Assembly: GCA_932521035.1 (NCBI GenBank)
Contig: OW051493.1
Coordinates: 8,866,001 to 8,930,000 of the forward strand
DNA: 64,000 nucleotides
Direction of reading: 5' to 3'
Source: Oscheius dolichura
Lineage: Eukaryota > Nematoda > Chromadorea > Rhabditida > Rhabditidae
The notes beneath the pieces were generated by a model. That model saw only the letters and a program-made list of their open reading frames with translations, did no database searches and had not been told where the DNA came from. A program made the position numbers and the translations under genes. Positions 23,201 to 32,456 of the stretch are shown here, in pieces; the stretch's first letter is position 1, and each line of letters starts with the position of its first letter.

Positions 23201-26200
23201 AAAAGCGTACATGTCGGCCGCAGCAGATATGATGGAACTAGCTAGAGAAGAAATTTTTATTGCTGATTGGTGGTTGAGCCCTGAAGTAATTTTAAATATT
23301 TCTTATCAAAAACGTTTTTCTTCAGATATACATGAAAAGGCCAGCTTTAGCTGGAACCTATTGGCGATTAGACCAGATTCTCAAACGAAAAGCCGAACAA
23401 GGAGTGAGGGTTTTTGTTTTACTCTATAAAGAAATGGAAATGGCCTTGGGACTAAATAGTATATACACAAAAAGAACACTACAAGGGCTTCATCCAAATG
23501 TTAGAGTGAGTATTTTTGTATATCTTAAATATCCTTTTAATTTTTTAGGTAATGCGCCATCCTGATCATTATCCGTCAACAGGAACCTTTTTCTGGGCTC
23601 ATCACGAAAAATTAGTTATTATTGACCAGCTGATTTCCTTTGTCGGCGGTGTGTTATTCATTTTTTTCCCATGAATTAATGGTTTTAGGTGTCGATCTCT
23701 GTTTTGGACGTTGGGATGACGAGCATCATCTTCTAACTGATTTGGGATCGGTTCAATTTACCGGACAACATGGTCTACAGGATCATTCTTTGGTAATTGA
23801 TTTTTGATACTCGTCTATTGCTATTTTTAGGCCACAGGTTTACGTGCTCTGGTAAAAGCCCCGCTGACACTTTCTCCTCTAGGTTTAGAAGAAAATGAAA
23901 TTGTTGTCCCCAGAGGAGAGGAGGGTAAATCGCCCGAGGCAGCAGGAGATAGCAACGTACCCACAATAACACAAGTGCAAGTTGCAGTTCGTTAGTGGCA
24001 TTTTGTTGCTCGTTATTTTATGTTATTTTAGCTGTGGAAGGTGGAGCAAAGACTCAAATACGACAAATAACGTCTATAAACATTAAACCAGACGGACAGG
24101 ATGAAGTGGATTCTCATGTTCTTCGAGAAATTGCCGAAGAACAGCCAACCGAGGAGAAAGTTTTTGCTGACAAAGAATCAGGAAATGTTAGAGTTCGGGT
24201 GTGGAAAAAAGGTAGGATTTTCTCTTTACTATTTTATTTTTCGTTTCAGCTGCTCCACAAGCCGCGACGATTACAAAAGAACGCCACAGCTCCCCACCAT
24301 CTTCAACCAAACCTGAATATATTGAATATACTTCACAAGCTTCTGTACCTGCTCCTGGAAAAAAAGCAACTTTATTCCATGTGGTAAAAGATGCAGAAGA
24401 AGCTTCAAAGAAAAAGGTTTGTGTTTTTTCGTGTGACTTTGTAAAAATATGGTTAGACACCATCTGGGCCAAAGAAGTTGCCAGTTGAACTGCTTGATAA
24501 AGCTGGACCGGCGCCGTTAATGTTTGAAAAAGCTGCTAAGAGTGGAATGGATCTGGCTACTGCTGCAGAGAAATATAAAGAATACGTTGAAAGTGGAGCA
24601 GTCCAACGAGTAAATAGTTATACCTTTTCGCCATAATAAATTACATTTAGGAAAAGCACAGAGCACAGACACCACCGATGAAACGAAAAGAAAGCAGAGT
24701 TTCACGAGCAGTTTCTAACTGGAAGAGCAATCGAGCCAAAAGAAAGTGGAAACATGTAATAATTTATTGTTTCAGTGTTATTAAACCTTCTCCAGGTCCT
24801 AGACAACGATGAAGCCACCCAAGGATACGAATTAGAATGGCTCCGGCTTCAAGCGATTGCCACAGACGAGACAGTAGATGGTGGTACAAAGCTCTGGATT
24901 GGAAAAGATTATGTCAACTATATTCACAAAGATTTTATCGAAGTTGATATGCCGTTCCACGATTTTGTCGACCGAGGGATGACTCCCAGAATGCCATGGC
25001 ATGATATACATTCGGTTACTTTTGGTTCGGCCGCACGGGATGTAGCGCGGCATTTTATTCAAAGGTGGAATGCTACGAAAACTGAGAAACTAAAAGTATC
25101 GTTTTATTATTTTACTTTTCATAATTTTTATAGGATGATACCAACTACCCCTTTCTTCTGCCAAAGTCTTACGAAAATCTTAAAGTCCCACGAGTTTTTC
25201 GTAATCCGTCTTTCAGTGAATGCTGCAATATTCAGGTAGCATTTAATTGATTTACACTTGTAACATATGTTTCAGGTTCTTCGTTCCTTATCAAACTGGT
25301 CCGGTTTAATTAATCAAACTGAAGATTCCATTCAAATGGCTTATTTGTCTCTTATTGCCAATTCAAAGGTATTTTTCTTTTTGAATCGAGTTAAAATTCC
25401 TTGCAGCATTTCATTTATATTGAAAATCAATTCTTTGTTTCTCTAATCGACTCCCAAGATGTTTTGAATGAGGTCTGTAAAGTAATTTGCAATAGGATTA
25501 TTCGCGCCTACAAGTGAGCATTTTTACTAAAAGTATTTTACCTATTTGCTTGCAGAGAAAAACAGAAATATCGTGTTTACATTATGATTCCGCTTCTTCC
25601 TGGTTTTGAAGGCGATGTGGGAGCACCTGGTGGCTCTTCTTTACAAGCAGTTCTTCATTGGACCTATTTATCATTGAGCAGAGGACCTAATTCACTTATT
25701 GAACGTCTCAAAGCTGTATGGTTTTGGTTTTATTTCAGTTAGTTTTTTAAATTTTAGGTAGTTCCTGATCCTTTTGAATATCTATCGATTGGTGCGCTGC
25801 GTACACATGATATGCTTTGTGGAAAGCTTGTCAGCGAACTTATTTATATTCATTGCAAATTGCTCATTGTGGACGATGAATATGTCATTATAGGATCTGC
25901 TAATATCAATGATCGCTCTCAGGTCTGTATTTTCTATAATGTTTTCTAAATTTCCTTCTTTCTTCAGGTTGGAAATCGTGATTCTGAAGTTTGCCTTCTT
26001 TACCATGACTTGAACCATGAAAAAAGCTTAATGAATGGACGCCCTTATCAAGCTGGTAAATTTGCCAAAAGTCTTCGTGTCCGATGTATGAAAGAACATC
26101 TTGGATTACTACCAAATGAGCGAAGACCGGCTAAATTCCCTTATGATGTGACATGTGACGATCCTGTAGCTGATGATTTCTTCGTAGATATTTGGCAATC

Positions 26201-26631
26201 AACAGCTAAATTAAATACGAGAATTTATGAAGAAGTACGCCGAATTGTTTGTTATTTATTTATTTTGTTCATTACAGGTGTTCCGCGCTTATCCAACGGA
26301 TAATGTAGAAACCTTTGATGAATATCAAAAATGGACTTCGCAGATGTCTTTGGCAGAATATCAGCCGAGCCAGGCAGAAGAAAGACTTCGCGATTTACGA
26401 GGTTTGTTTATATTTGCTATTAAAAGCCACGACAGCCGAATAATCAATACAGCACATCATTTCCCATGGCTTGCACACCTCGATAAAAACATTCTCAGCT
26501 GTTTACACAGCCACATTGACTCCTTTTCAGGCACTCTGGTGGAGTTCCCATTAAACTTTTTGTGCAAAGCTGTTCTGACGCCTGGTATTACCTCCAAGGA
26601 AGGCCTAGTTCCCAGTGCTGTCTTTACATAG
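20202..26631 (+). CDS. pld-1: Phospholipase D (PX-PH-HKD, PLD1/2 type)
   Basis: Hydrolyses phosphatidylcholine to phosphatidic acid and choline at membranes. About 25 short exons give roughly 1,200 residues. In order: an acidic N-terminus ([13 protein letters not shown]), a PX domain ([30 protein letters not shown]), the linker helix [19 protein letters not shown], a PH domain ([20 protein letters not shown]), [13 protein letters not shown], then HKD1 ([10 protein letters not shown]...[14 protein letters not shown]) and HKD2 ([24 protein letters not shown]). The final exon ([13 protein letters not shown] ... VPSAVFT) matches the conserved PLD C-terminal tail needed for activity. A charged insert of more than 200 residues lies between the HKD motifs, at the site where animal PLD1 carries its loop. 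The ATG directly follows an acceptor. Confidence 0.96.
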
Positions 26632-27113
26632 ATATGTAGGTATATTTCTCTCTTGCTTGTTATTTTTCTTTCCTCTTGTCTTGCCTTGGCTTGTAGCCTA
26701 CATAGGACCAGGTGTTATGCGTGATCAGCTTCAACCTAAACCGGTGCTTATCCCCCTATCTTTTCCAGTTGCAGTAAAACGAGTGTATATTATTTTGTAA
26801 AATTTAAATTTGTATGTACTTTTTATTTATTTGACACTAACGCATCCAGCCGCTGTTGTTTAGCGTTATTTTTTTTCTCACACAGAGTTAGAAGAACCTC
26901 TTAGCGGGGCATTGTGCCCCGTCTAAGTCTGTTTTATACTTTCATTTTTTCTATGAATATATCATTTATTATACCAATTTATCATAATAAATAGCTATCT
27001 TATTGCATGAATGTGTTATTCAAAGATGTACAATCGACTGAATACTTGGAGAGACGGAATTTTTTGAAATAAGCGAGAATTCCAGTTCAATATACGATTG
27101 TGAACGAAAAAAA
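26632..27113. other. pld-1 3' flank and spacer to PRRC1
   Basis: AT-rich spacer of about 480 bp. It contains possible AATAAA-type signals (26,988 region) and a strong hairpin at 26900-26927. No coding sequence was seen. Confidence 0.5.
26900..26927 (+). promoter_or_regulatory. Stable hairpin in probable pld-1 3' UTR
   Basis: CTTAGCGGGGCA and TGCCCCGTCTAAG pair as a 12-bp stem with one bulged base around a 3-nt TTG loop. It lies 270 bp after the pld-1 stop, so it is either in the 3' UTR or just past the cleavage site. Confidence 0.5.
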
Positions 27114-28823
27114 TGGCAGACGACCATCAAAAAGGTTAGATTTACCTTTATTTTATGGGTTTTATAAGGGAAATAGACATTTTATAGCCAAAATCTTCAG
27201 CTTTAATAAATGAAAAATGAACGCTACCTGATAATATAACGAAAGCGGGCTTTGCCCATGATAAAAACGGATACAATCGTTCCAAAATGTTTTCCTATCA
27301 TTTCGTCATAGATCCCCCTGCTCCCCTTCCCTCCTTCGCCTCTCCACCTCTCCCTGATTTCGCTCAAAAGAAGCCCGGTTCATTTGTACCACCCCGTCCG
27401 CCTGTCCTTCATCCCAATGTTGGTTCGGCCGGATCCTCCAATCCATTTGCCCCTAAAGGAGTTGCTTCAAATTTGGAGGTAAATAATCAATACAATTGGG
27501 TAAATATGGCCCAGAAATCACCACTTCCAAAGCCCACGGCTCCAAATTTCACCCCTTCGATGAATCCGCCACAAGCGGCGAGGAAAACTCCTTCTCCCAA
27601 GCCTGTATCATCTCCGATTTATCCTCTGATCCCTCCTACAAAGAGGGAAGAACCGGCAGCTGTTCCTAAAAGATCTGAAGAACCGGTACACCTTATTATA
27701 ATATTTTAAAATTATAATTTGAAGCCGATTTCTGTATCTTCTCCTCATAAAGAGGTTCCCCTGACACCGTCACCTCCAATTATTTCTCCACCAACTTCCC
27801 CAGCTGTTCTACCTACTGAATCGCCTCAAACAGTGGAAAAAGCCGGGAAATCAAGTGAATCGGAGGAGAAGAAGCCCGTTCCCACTGGACATGTGGATAT
27901 GACCGGCGGACTAATGGGATGGATAACAAAAACCGTAACAGAAAGTAAATTGCTAAATGATGTAGCTGAAAAAGCTAAACACGGAATGGAGCAGGTTCTC
28001 ACGACACTAGATCCAGGAATGAGAGGATTTCTCTCAGATGACGGCACTGTAAGTCAACTATCTGATTTTTTTAAAAGAAAAATGATAAATTTCAGGTAGA
28101 ATTGTATATTGTAGCCCCGGATGCGAATGTTATCCGTGCGGTGAAAGAAGGCTTCGAGCGAGTCTTTGCTAGCGTCTTGGTTAGAGCTGTTCCAGCTGCT
28201 TTGGGTAAGAAAAACACTGTGAATAAAAGAAATATGACAAAAATTCAGGAAATCTTCCACCATTAGTAAATGGTTCTTCCTATGCTTTGGAGTTGTGCAG
28301 AGAAAGAAGCAGCCGTGTTTTTGCCTCGAAGCAAGTTCCAACGACGGCTCCTCTTCTTGTCATGCAGCCATTTATCATGCATTTTGAGAATAAGTAAGTC
28401 TTTTTTACTTGAATTACCTCATTTCTTAATGGAATAGAGCAATTTTCTCCGTTTTTAGACCCTATACTTCTACGAGACTTCTCTTGGAATGGAAAGGAAA
28501 CCTCCTTGACGCGTTTTCCCAGCTTCTTCCAGTGGAAGATAAACTTTTGAAGGTCCTAGAAGCTCGCTCAAAGGCTGACGGCAAACAGGCTCAAGACTAT
28601 TCAATTACTTTGAGCCAAGCAGTCAAAGAGGTAAATTTCCCACCAAAAAAAGCTAAAAAATGTCCCAATTTAGGTCTACAACCTGGATTGTGAGTCCTGG
28701 ACCGGACCGCCTTTTCCCTATTCCTTTTCGGAGCTCCTGGAACATGGAGCAGCCTCCTTGGCACTTCAATTTATGAATTTGTCGATGGAAAAATCGGCAG
28801 CTACAACACCGACAAACGAATAA
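27114..28823 (+). CDS. PRRC1: PRRC1 homologue (proline-rich, ITPase-like fold)
   Basis: After MADDHQKD comes a proline-rich region (PPAPLPSFASPPLPDF and several SP/TP-rich stretches), then the conserved C-terminal domain: AEKAKHGMEQVLTTLDPGM, YIVAPDANVIRAVKEGF and QVPTTAPLLVMQPFI. This matches PRRC1, a Golgi/ER-exit and PKA-regulatory-subunit-associated protein whose C-terminal half resembles the DUF84/ITPase fold. Seven exons splice in frame; the last ends SAATTPTNE at TAA 28821-28823. The catalytic status of the ITPase-like fold cannot be judged here. The gene is downstream of pld-1 on the same strand. Confidence 0.88.
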
Positions 28824-29064
28824 TTTGGAGGGAAAATGACTGAAAAAGTCTAACTGCATCTAACTGGGTCTCTATTTCAGTAGGGGTACTAATTATTTAT
28901 TTATTTCCCTCTTCTATTTCTCTCATAAATGTTGTGATTGTAAAAAAAATAAGCAGGCACTTTGTATAAATGTTTTTTGTGTTTTTTTTTAAATAAAATT
29001 GGAATAAAGGGAAGAAAATGAGCTTCAAATGAACCAGATTGAGGAGAACAGGGAGCTGCATTCG

Positions 29065-29167
29065 AGCGCCTGCACCCGTACAATCTCGGCAGCTGGACGG
29101 ATAGGAATTTGGCGGCGCTGAATACAAGATCGTGGAGCTGCTGAGAGTTTACGGGTGCGGCGGCAGC
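29065..29167. repeat. Palindromic element (MITE-like), copy
   Basis: Left arm GCACCCGTACAATCTCGGCA plus GCTGGACG; right arm, reverse-complemented, GCACCCGTAAACTCTCAGCA plus GCTCCACG. The two arms form an imperfect stem around about 45 bp. A tRNA-like sequence begins within 10 bp of the right end. Confidence 0.75.
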
Positions 29168-29173
29168 CATTTT

Positions 29174-29241
29174 GCCTCAATAGCGTAATGGTAACGTGCT
29201 CGTCTGGTAAGAAAACGATCGGTGTTCCATCCCCGCCACGG
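29174..29241 (+). repeat. tRNA-like sequence
   Basis: TAGCGTAATGGTAACGTGC resembles a D-arm/A box, and TGTTCCATCCCC sits at B-box spacing. The middle CTCGTCTGGTAAGAAA is shared with the copy at 31100. The ends do not pair, so it is not a working tRNA. It lies upstream of the unrecognised gene at 29360. Confidence 0.5.
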
Positions 29242-29359
29242 ACATTCTAATTTTTGTTTTCTTGATATGCATATTACATGTTATTACAGTGTTAAATGTC
29301 GGTCGGAATGTTAAAAAGTCTCCCACTTCTTCATTTCTACTCGCTTTACTAGCCGGCGG

Positions 29360-31036
29360 ATGGTCGTATCGACCGTAGATGGAGACGGGCAGCGCCTGAA
29401 GCCGTTCGTCTACTTTGCCGTTGATGCTCCCATAAACAAGGCCAAGCTCTTCTGTACCAATCGGACGGGTACCGTAGCCTATGGAGTGACCTTTCGCCTG
29501 GAGTCGGCCTTCAACGATCTGACGCAGATGGTCACCCAATACAAGGAGGAGGCCACCGTCTGTCGACTGGAGACGATCACCGGCCAGAAGACAGTCTACA
29601 ACTTTGAGGACAGAGTGACGGTGATGGATTGCCGCACGGCGATCGACTGTTACATGCTGGATGAGAACGTCATCGTCTTGGTCTGTCATGATCAGCAGAG
29701 GAGTGAACTCAGCCAGATGGTCTTCTATCTGTGTGGAATGGTCAAAAAGGCCATCATTATCTACACGAAGACGAAGTAAGCCATCCTTTACTAGTACAAA
29801 TCAAAAGTGCTCATGGCGCAATGCAAACATGGGCGTCTCTGCAATCAGATGACCAGGGTTTGATCCCGCCCGTGGTTAAAATATTTTTGCTTTTTTATTT
29901 TTTCATTTTCAGGTCACTGGTGGATTTTACCTATGACGTTGTCGTCGGACAGGGACTGCTTCCTCGAGGCCAGGTGGCAGTGATCGGCACTAAAGGACCC
30001 TTCGACGGAGAGAGAGAAGTCGTCGCCCAATTGATAGCTGCCAATCCAATGAAGGAAGCGACATATCCGGATGTAAATTTGACAAAGAAGATACAGGATT
30101 TCCGGCAGTATTTGAAGAAATATAATACCAGCTATGATATATTTCAAAAGGGAATCTTCTTTGACAATGATGGTATCTATTTTCTCATAAAGAAGTAAGC
30201 CTGTTCTTTGTAATTTCATAAAACAGCGGCTGCAAGGTGCGCTTTCATGGCGCAGTGCGATAGCGCGCACCTGGTAATCCAATGACCAAAGTTCGATCTC
30301 AGCCACTGCCGTTCCATTTTTGCTTTTTTATTTATTTGCTTTCAGAGACGAGATCAACCAGCTGGTGACAAAATGCCTTGGAAAATTGATTTATAAACCC
30401 AACGGCGACTGTGACTACGAGCTTCTCCAGACGAAAAACCGGATGGAATTCGACGGCGGCCTCAGCACGAGGCACCTGCTCTTCAGCATGCAAAGCGGGA
30501 AGAGCCTCTGGCTGGGACTGGACCCGCCCAACTTCGCCGAGATGTTCAGCCTCCGCTGGCGATTCTACTACTGGTGGCTGCCGAAACTTCTCATCATCAT
30601 CATCAAAGCGATCGAGCTGGCCGTCTGGCTGAGGCGATTCGACGGCGGCTGGTCGCTGCACCGCTTTGTCAAGCTGCTGCTCTGGTGGTTTGGACCCGGT
30701 CTGATGCCCGTCACCGAGCCGGACCCCGTCTTCCATTTGTACCACCTGGACCTGGAGAGGAACGTCCTCCGCCGCGCTGCCGCCACCGTGCCCGTCACGA
30801 CGTCCCTCCTCATGCCGTTCTTCAACATCGCCGCCGATGTGGATGCCACCGGCGGGCTGATGTTCTGTGAGCTGACGCAGAAAGAAGAAACAGTCAAGAT
30901 GAACTACTATCACTGCCCGATGAGACCTCCCAGCTTGGCCTGGCTCGCCACCCACCGCGCCTATCGCCTCTTCCCGGCTTTTGAGAAAAGCCCCCCGGTC
31001 AGGAGGATGCTCGGCCAGACGGAGTTCATCTACTAA
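29360..31036 (+). CDS. Unrecognised three-exon protein, about 460 residues
   Basis: Exons 29360-29775, about 29913-30194 and about 30346-31036 join in phase (both introns split a Lys codon, AA/G and AA/A). Exon 1 starts MVVSTVDGDGQRLKPFVYF and is mostly beta-prone. Exon 2 contains KGPFDGEREVVAQL. Exon 3 is longest and contains a very hydrophobic Trp/Tyr-rich run (RWRFYYWWLPKLLIIIIKAI, then VKLLLWWFGPGLMP) that may be membrane-associated. Strong GC-rich third positions and matching phases support a real gene. I recognise no family. Both introns begin GTAAGCC and each contains a tRNA-like sequence. Part of exon 1 is copied in inverted orientation at 31.8-32.05 kb. Confidence 0.7.
29808..29875 (+). 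repeat. tRNA-like sequence in intron 1
   Basis: ATGGCGCAATGCAAACATGG resembles an A box and GGTTTGATCCC a B box, about 68 nt in total. It is within the first intron of the 29360 gene. The acceptor arms pair poorly. Confidence 0.55.
30241..30310 (+). repeat. tRNA-like sequence in intron 2
   Basis: ATGGCGCAGTGCGATAGCGC is a near-canonical D-arm/A box and AGTTCGATCTC a B box. The anticodon-arm region CCTGGTAATCCAATGACC and the acceptor ends are imperfect. It resembles elongator tRNA-Met or tRNA-Ile(UAU) in the D-arm. Confidence 0.6.
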
Positions 31037-31099
31037 CACAACTAATAGTGATATACTAGATAAAAATAAAACTATGGACATCAAAAGCAAAAATGTTTT

Positions 31100-31169
31100 G
31101 GTTTCTTTGGGGATCGAACTCGGGTCACTTTCTTATCAGACGAGCGTACTACCACTGCGCCATTGGTAC
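31100..31169 (-). repeat. tRNA-like sequence downstream of 29360 gene
   Basis: On the minus strand: ATGGCGCAGTGGTAGTACGC (A box), CTCGTCTGATAAGAAAG (anticodon-arm region) and GAGTTCGATCCCC (B box). Best preserved of the set apart from mismatched ends. It opens the patchwork region at 31.1-32.46 kb. Confidence 0.6.
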
Positions 31170-31239
31170 AAATGAGGGCGCGCCGCGTTCAATTGAGCTA
31201 CCTTCTTCTTGTTCCCAATTTGGGTAATCTTCGATAATG

Positions 31240-31405
31240 TTTGGCTGAAACTGACATCATTTTTATGTTTTTCTCTTCTTTCTCCATCCATTTCTGATTT
31301 ACTATGAACTAGCAAAGACCAGCTCTCCATAGCGACGCAGAATGCCGTACGGTGCTCGTTCCTAAATTCGCCCACTTCTCTACCTCCACTGTTTTCAATT
31401 TTCTC
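31240..31405. repeat. Duplicated CEP104-like 5' flank, copy 1
   Basis: About 165 bp, from TTGGCTGAAACTGAC to TTCAATTTTCTCGG, repeated at 32272-32438 with only scattered differences. The second copy is the immediate 5' flank of the CEP104-like gene; this copy has no gene behind it. Confidence 0.85.
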
Positions 31406-31411
31406 GGCCGT

Positions 31412-31600
31412 TTACTTTACGTCGTAGAATATCTCCTGTAGAAATGATCTAGACCTCGGTTTGAAGCGGTACTCATCCAGGAGTTCCAAGACGTCGGCGT
31501 AGAGACAGGGCCATTCGAAGAGCCACGGATGGGCAGCCCTCAAATGGATCAGCTTCCTCTTCGGGGTTTCTTTTATCTCCAACATGTCTACTTCATTTCC
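31412..31600 (-). pseudogene. Displaced fragment of RICTOR C-terminal exon
   Basis: About 180 bp nearly identical to the last RICTOR exon at 35719-35900 (same strand). It encodes the same peptide, with EVDMLEIKETP, HLRAAHPWLFEWPCLYADVL and RSFLQEIFYDV recognisable. Upstream the homology stops and no other RICTOR exon is present, so it is a gene fragment rather than a second gene. High identity implies a recent copy. Confidence 0.85.
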
Positions 31601-31796
31601 CCTTCCCCCCTTCCGCCGACTCCCCTTTCTCCAGCACGGTATTCTCCTCGCGTGTGCCATACCCTCCTGCCCAGCGCCTTCGTGACGATGTTGCACCGGC
31701 CCCTAGGCATTCTCTTGTCGGATCAAAATTTGACAGTCGAAAAAGATCAAACGGGGAGTGAGAAATGAGAAAACAAAAAGACAAAAATGCCACTAG

Positions 31797-32060
31797 TTAG
31801 GTTAAGAATTGCTTCCTCGTCTCCCTCTTGTGATGTGTGGTCATCTGCGTCAGCTCGTTGAAGACCGACTCCAGTCGAAGAGTCACTCCATAGGATACGG
31901 TACCAGTCTGATTTGTACAGAATAGCTTGGCCTGGTTTATGGGAGCATCAACGGCAAAGTAGACGAACGGCTTCAGGCGCTGCCCGTCTCCATCTTCGGT
32001 CGATACGACCATCCGCCGGCTAGTAGAGCGAGTAGAAATGAAGAATTTCCCGGATTAGGG
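31797..32060 (-). pseudogene. Inverted fragment of the 29360 gene (exon 1)
   Basis: On the minus strand it reads MVVSTEDGDGQRLKPFVYF and PINQAKLFCTNQTGTVSYG, a close match to exon 1 of the 29360 gene and its immediate upstream sequence (ACTCGCT.TACTAGCCGGCGG). Homology ends at about residue 58 and the frame closes soon after. Exons 2 and 3 are absent. Best read as a truncated inverted copy. Confidence 0.8.
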
Positions 32061-32109
32061 ATTTGGGTTGACATTTTAGCCCGTAATAACACGTTCAAGA
32101 TATGCAACA

Positions 32110-32192
32110 ACTGGTCATCAAAAAACCCGGATCACTTTCTTCTGACAGTCGTGAGATGTGAGACGAGAGCCCAACCGCCACGCCACCGAAAC
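32110..32192 (-). repeat. Degenerate tRNA-like sequence
   Basis: On the minus strand TCGGTGGCGTGGCGGTTGGG and CAGAAGAAAGTGATCCGGGT echo the 31100 copy, with insertions and a lost B box. Weak evidence on its own; listed because of the pattern. Confidence 0.35.
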
Positions 32193-32271
32193 ACCAGGAA
32201 ACGTCCTGCCTGAAATTGAGTTATCTTTCACTCTCTTCCAATATGTGTCGTTTCGACTATTTTTGATCATT

Positions 32272-32438
32272 TTTGGCTGAAACTGACGTCATTTTTATGT
32301 TTTTCTCTTCTTTCTCCGCCCATTTCTGATTTACTATGGACTAGAAAAGACCAGCTCTCCATAGCGACCCGGAGTGCCGTACGGCTTTTTTTCCTAAATT
32401 CGCCCTCTTCTCTACCTCCACTATTTTCAATTTTCTCG
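32272..32438. repeat. CEP104-like 5' flank, copy 2 (gene-attached)
   Basis: Second copy of the 165-bp repeat at 31240-31405. It ends 18 bp before the CEP104-like start codon and runs into its acceptor (TTTTTTTACAG), so it probably includes promoter or 5' UTR sequence. Confidence 0.85.
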
Positions 32439-32456
32439 GATTTTTTTACAGCCAAA

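Noticed and set aside
30332-31090. 252-codon open frame on the minus strand
   Set aside because: Lies opposite exon 3 of the 29360 gene; GC-rich third positions there keep the opposite frame open. No splice sites or domains of its own.
17148-31169. Functional tRNA genes
   Set aside because: A and B boxes are present, but acceptor or anticodon arms fail to pair in each copy, so I list them as tRNA-like repeats.
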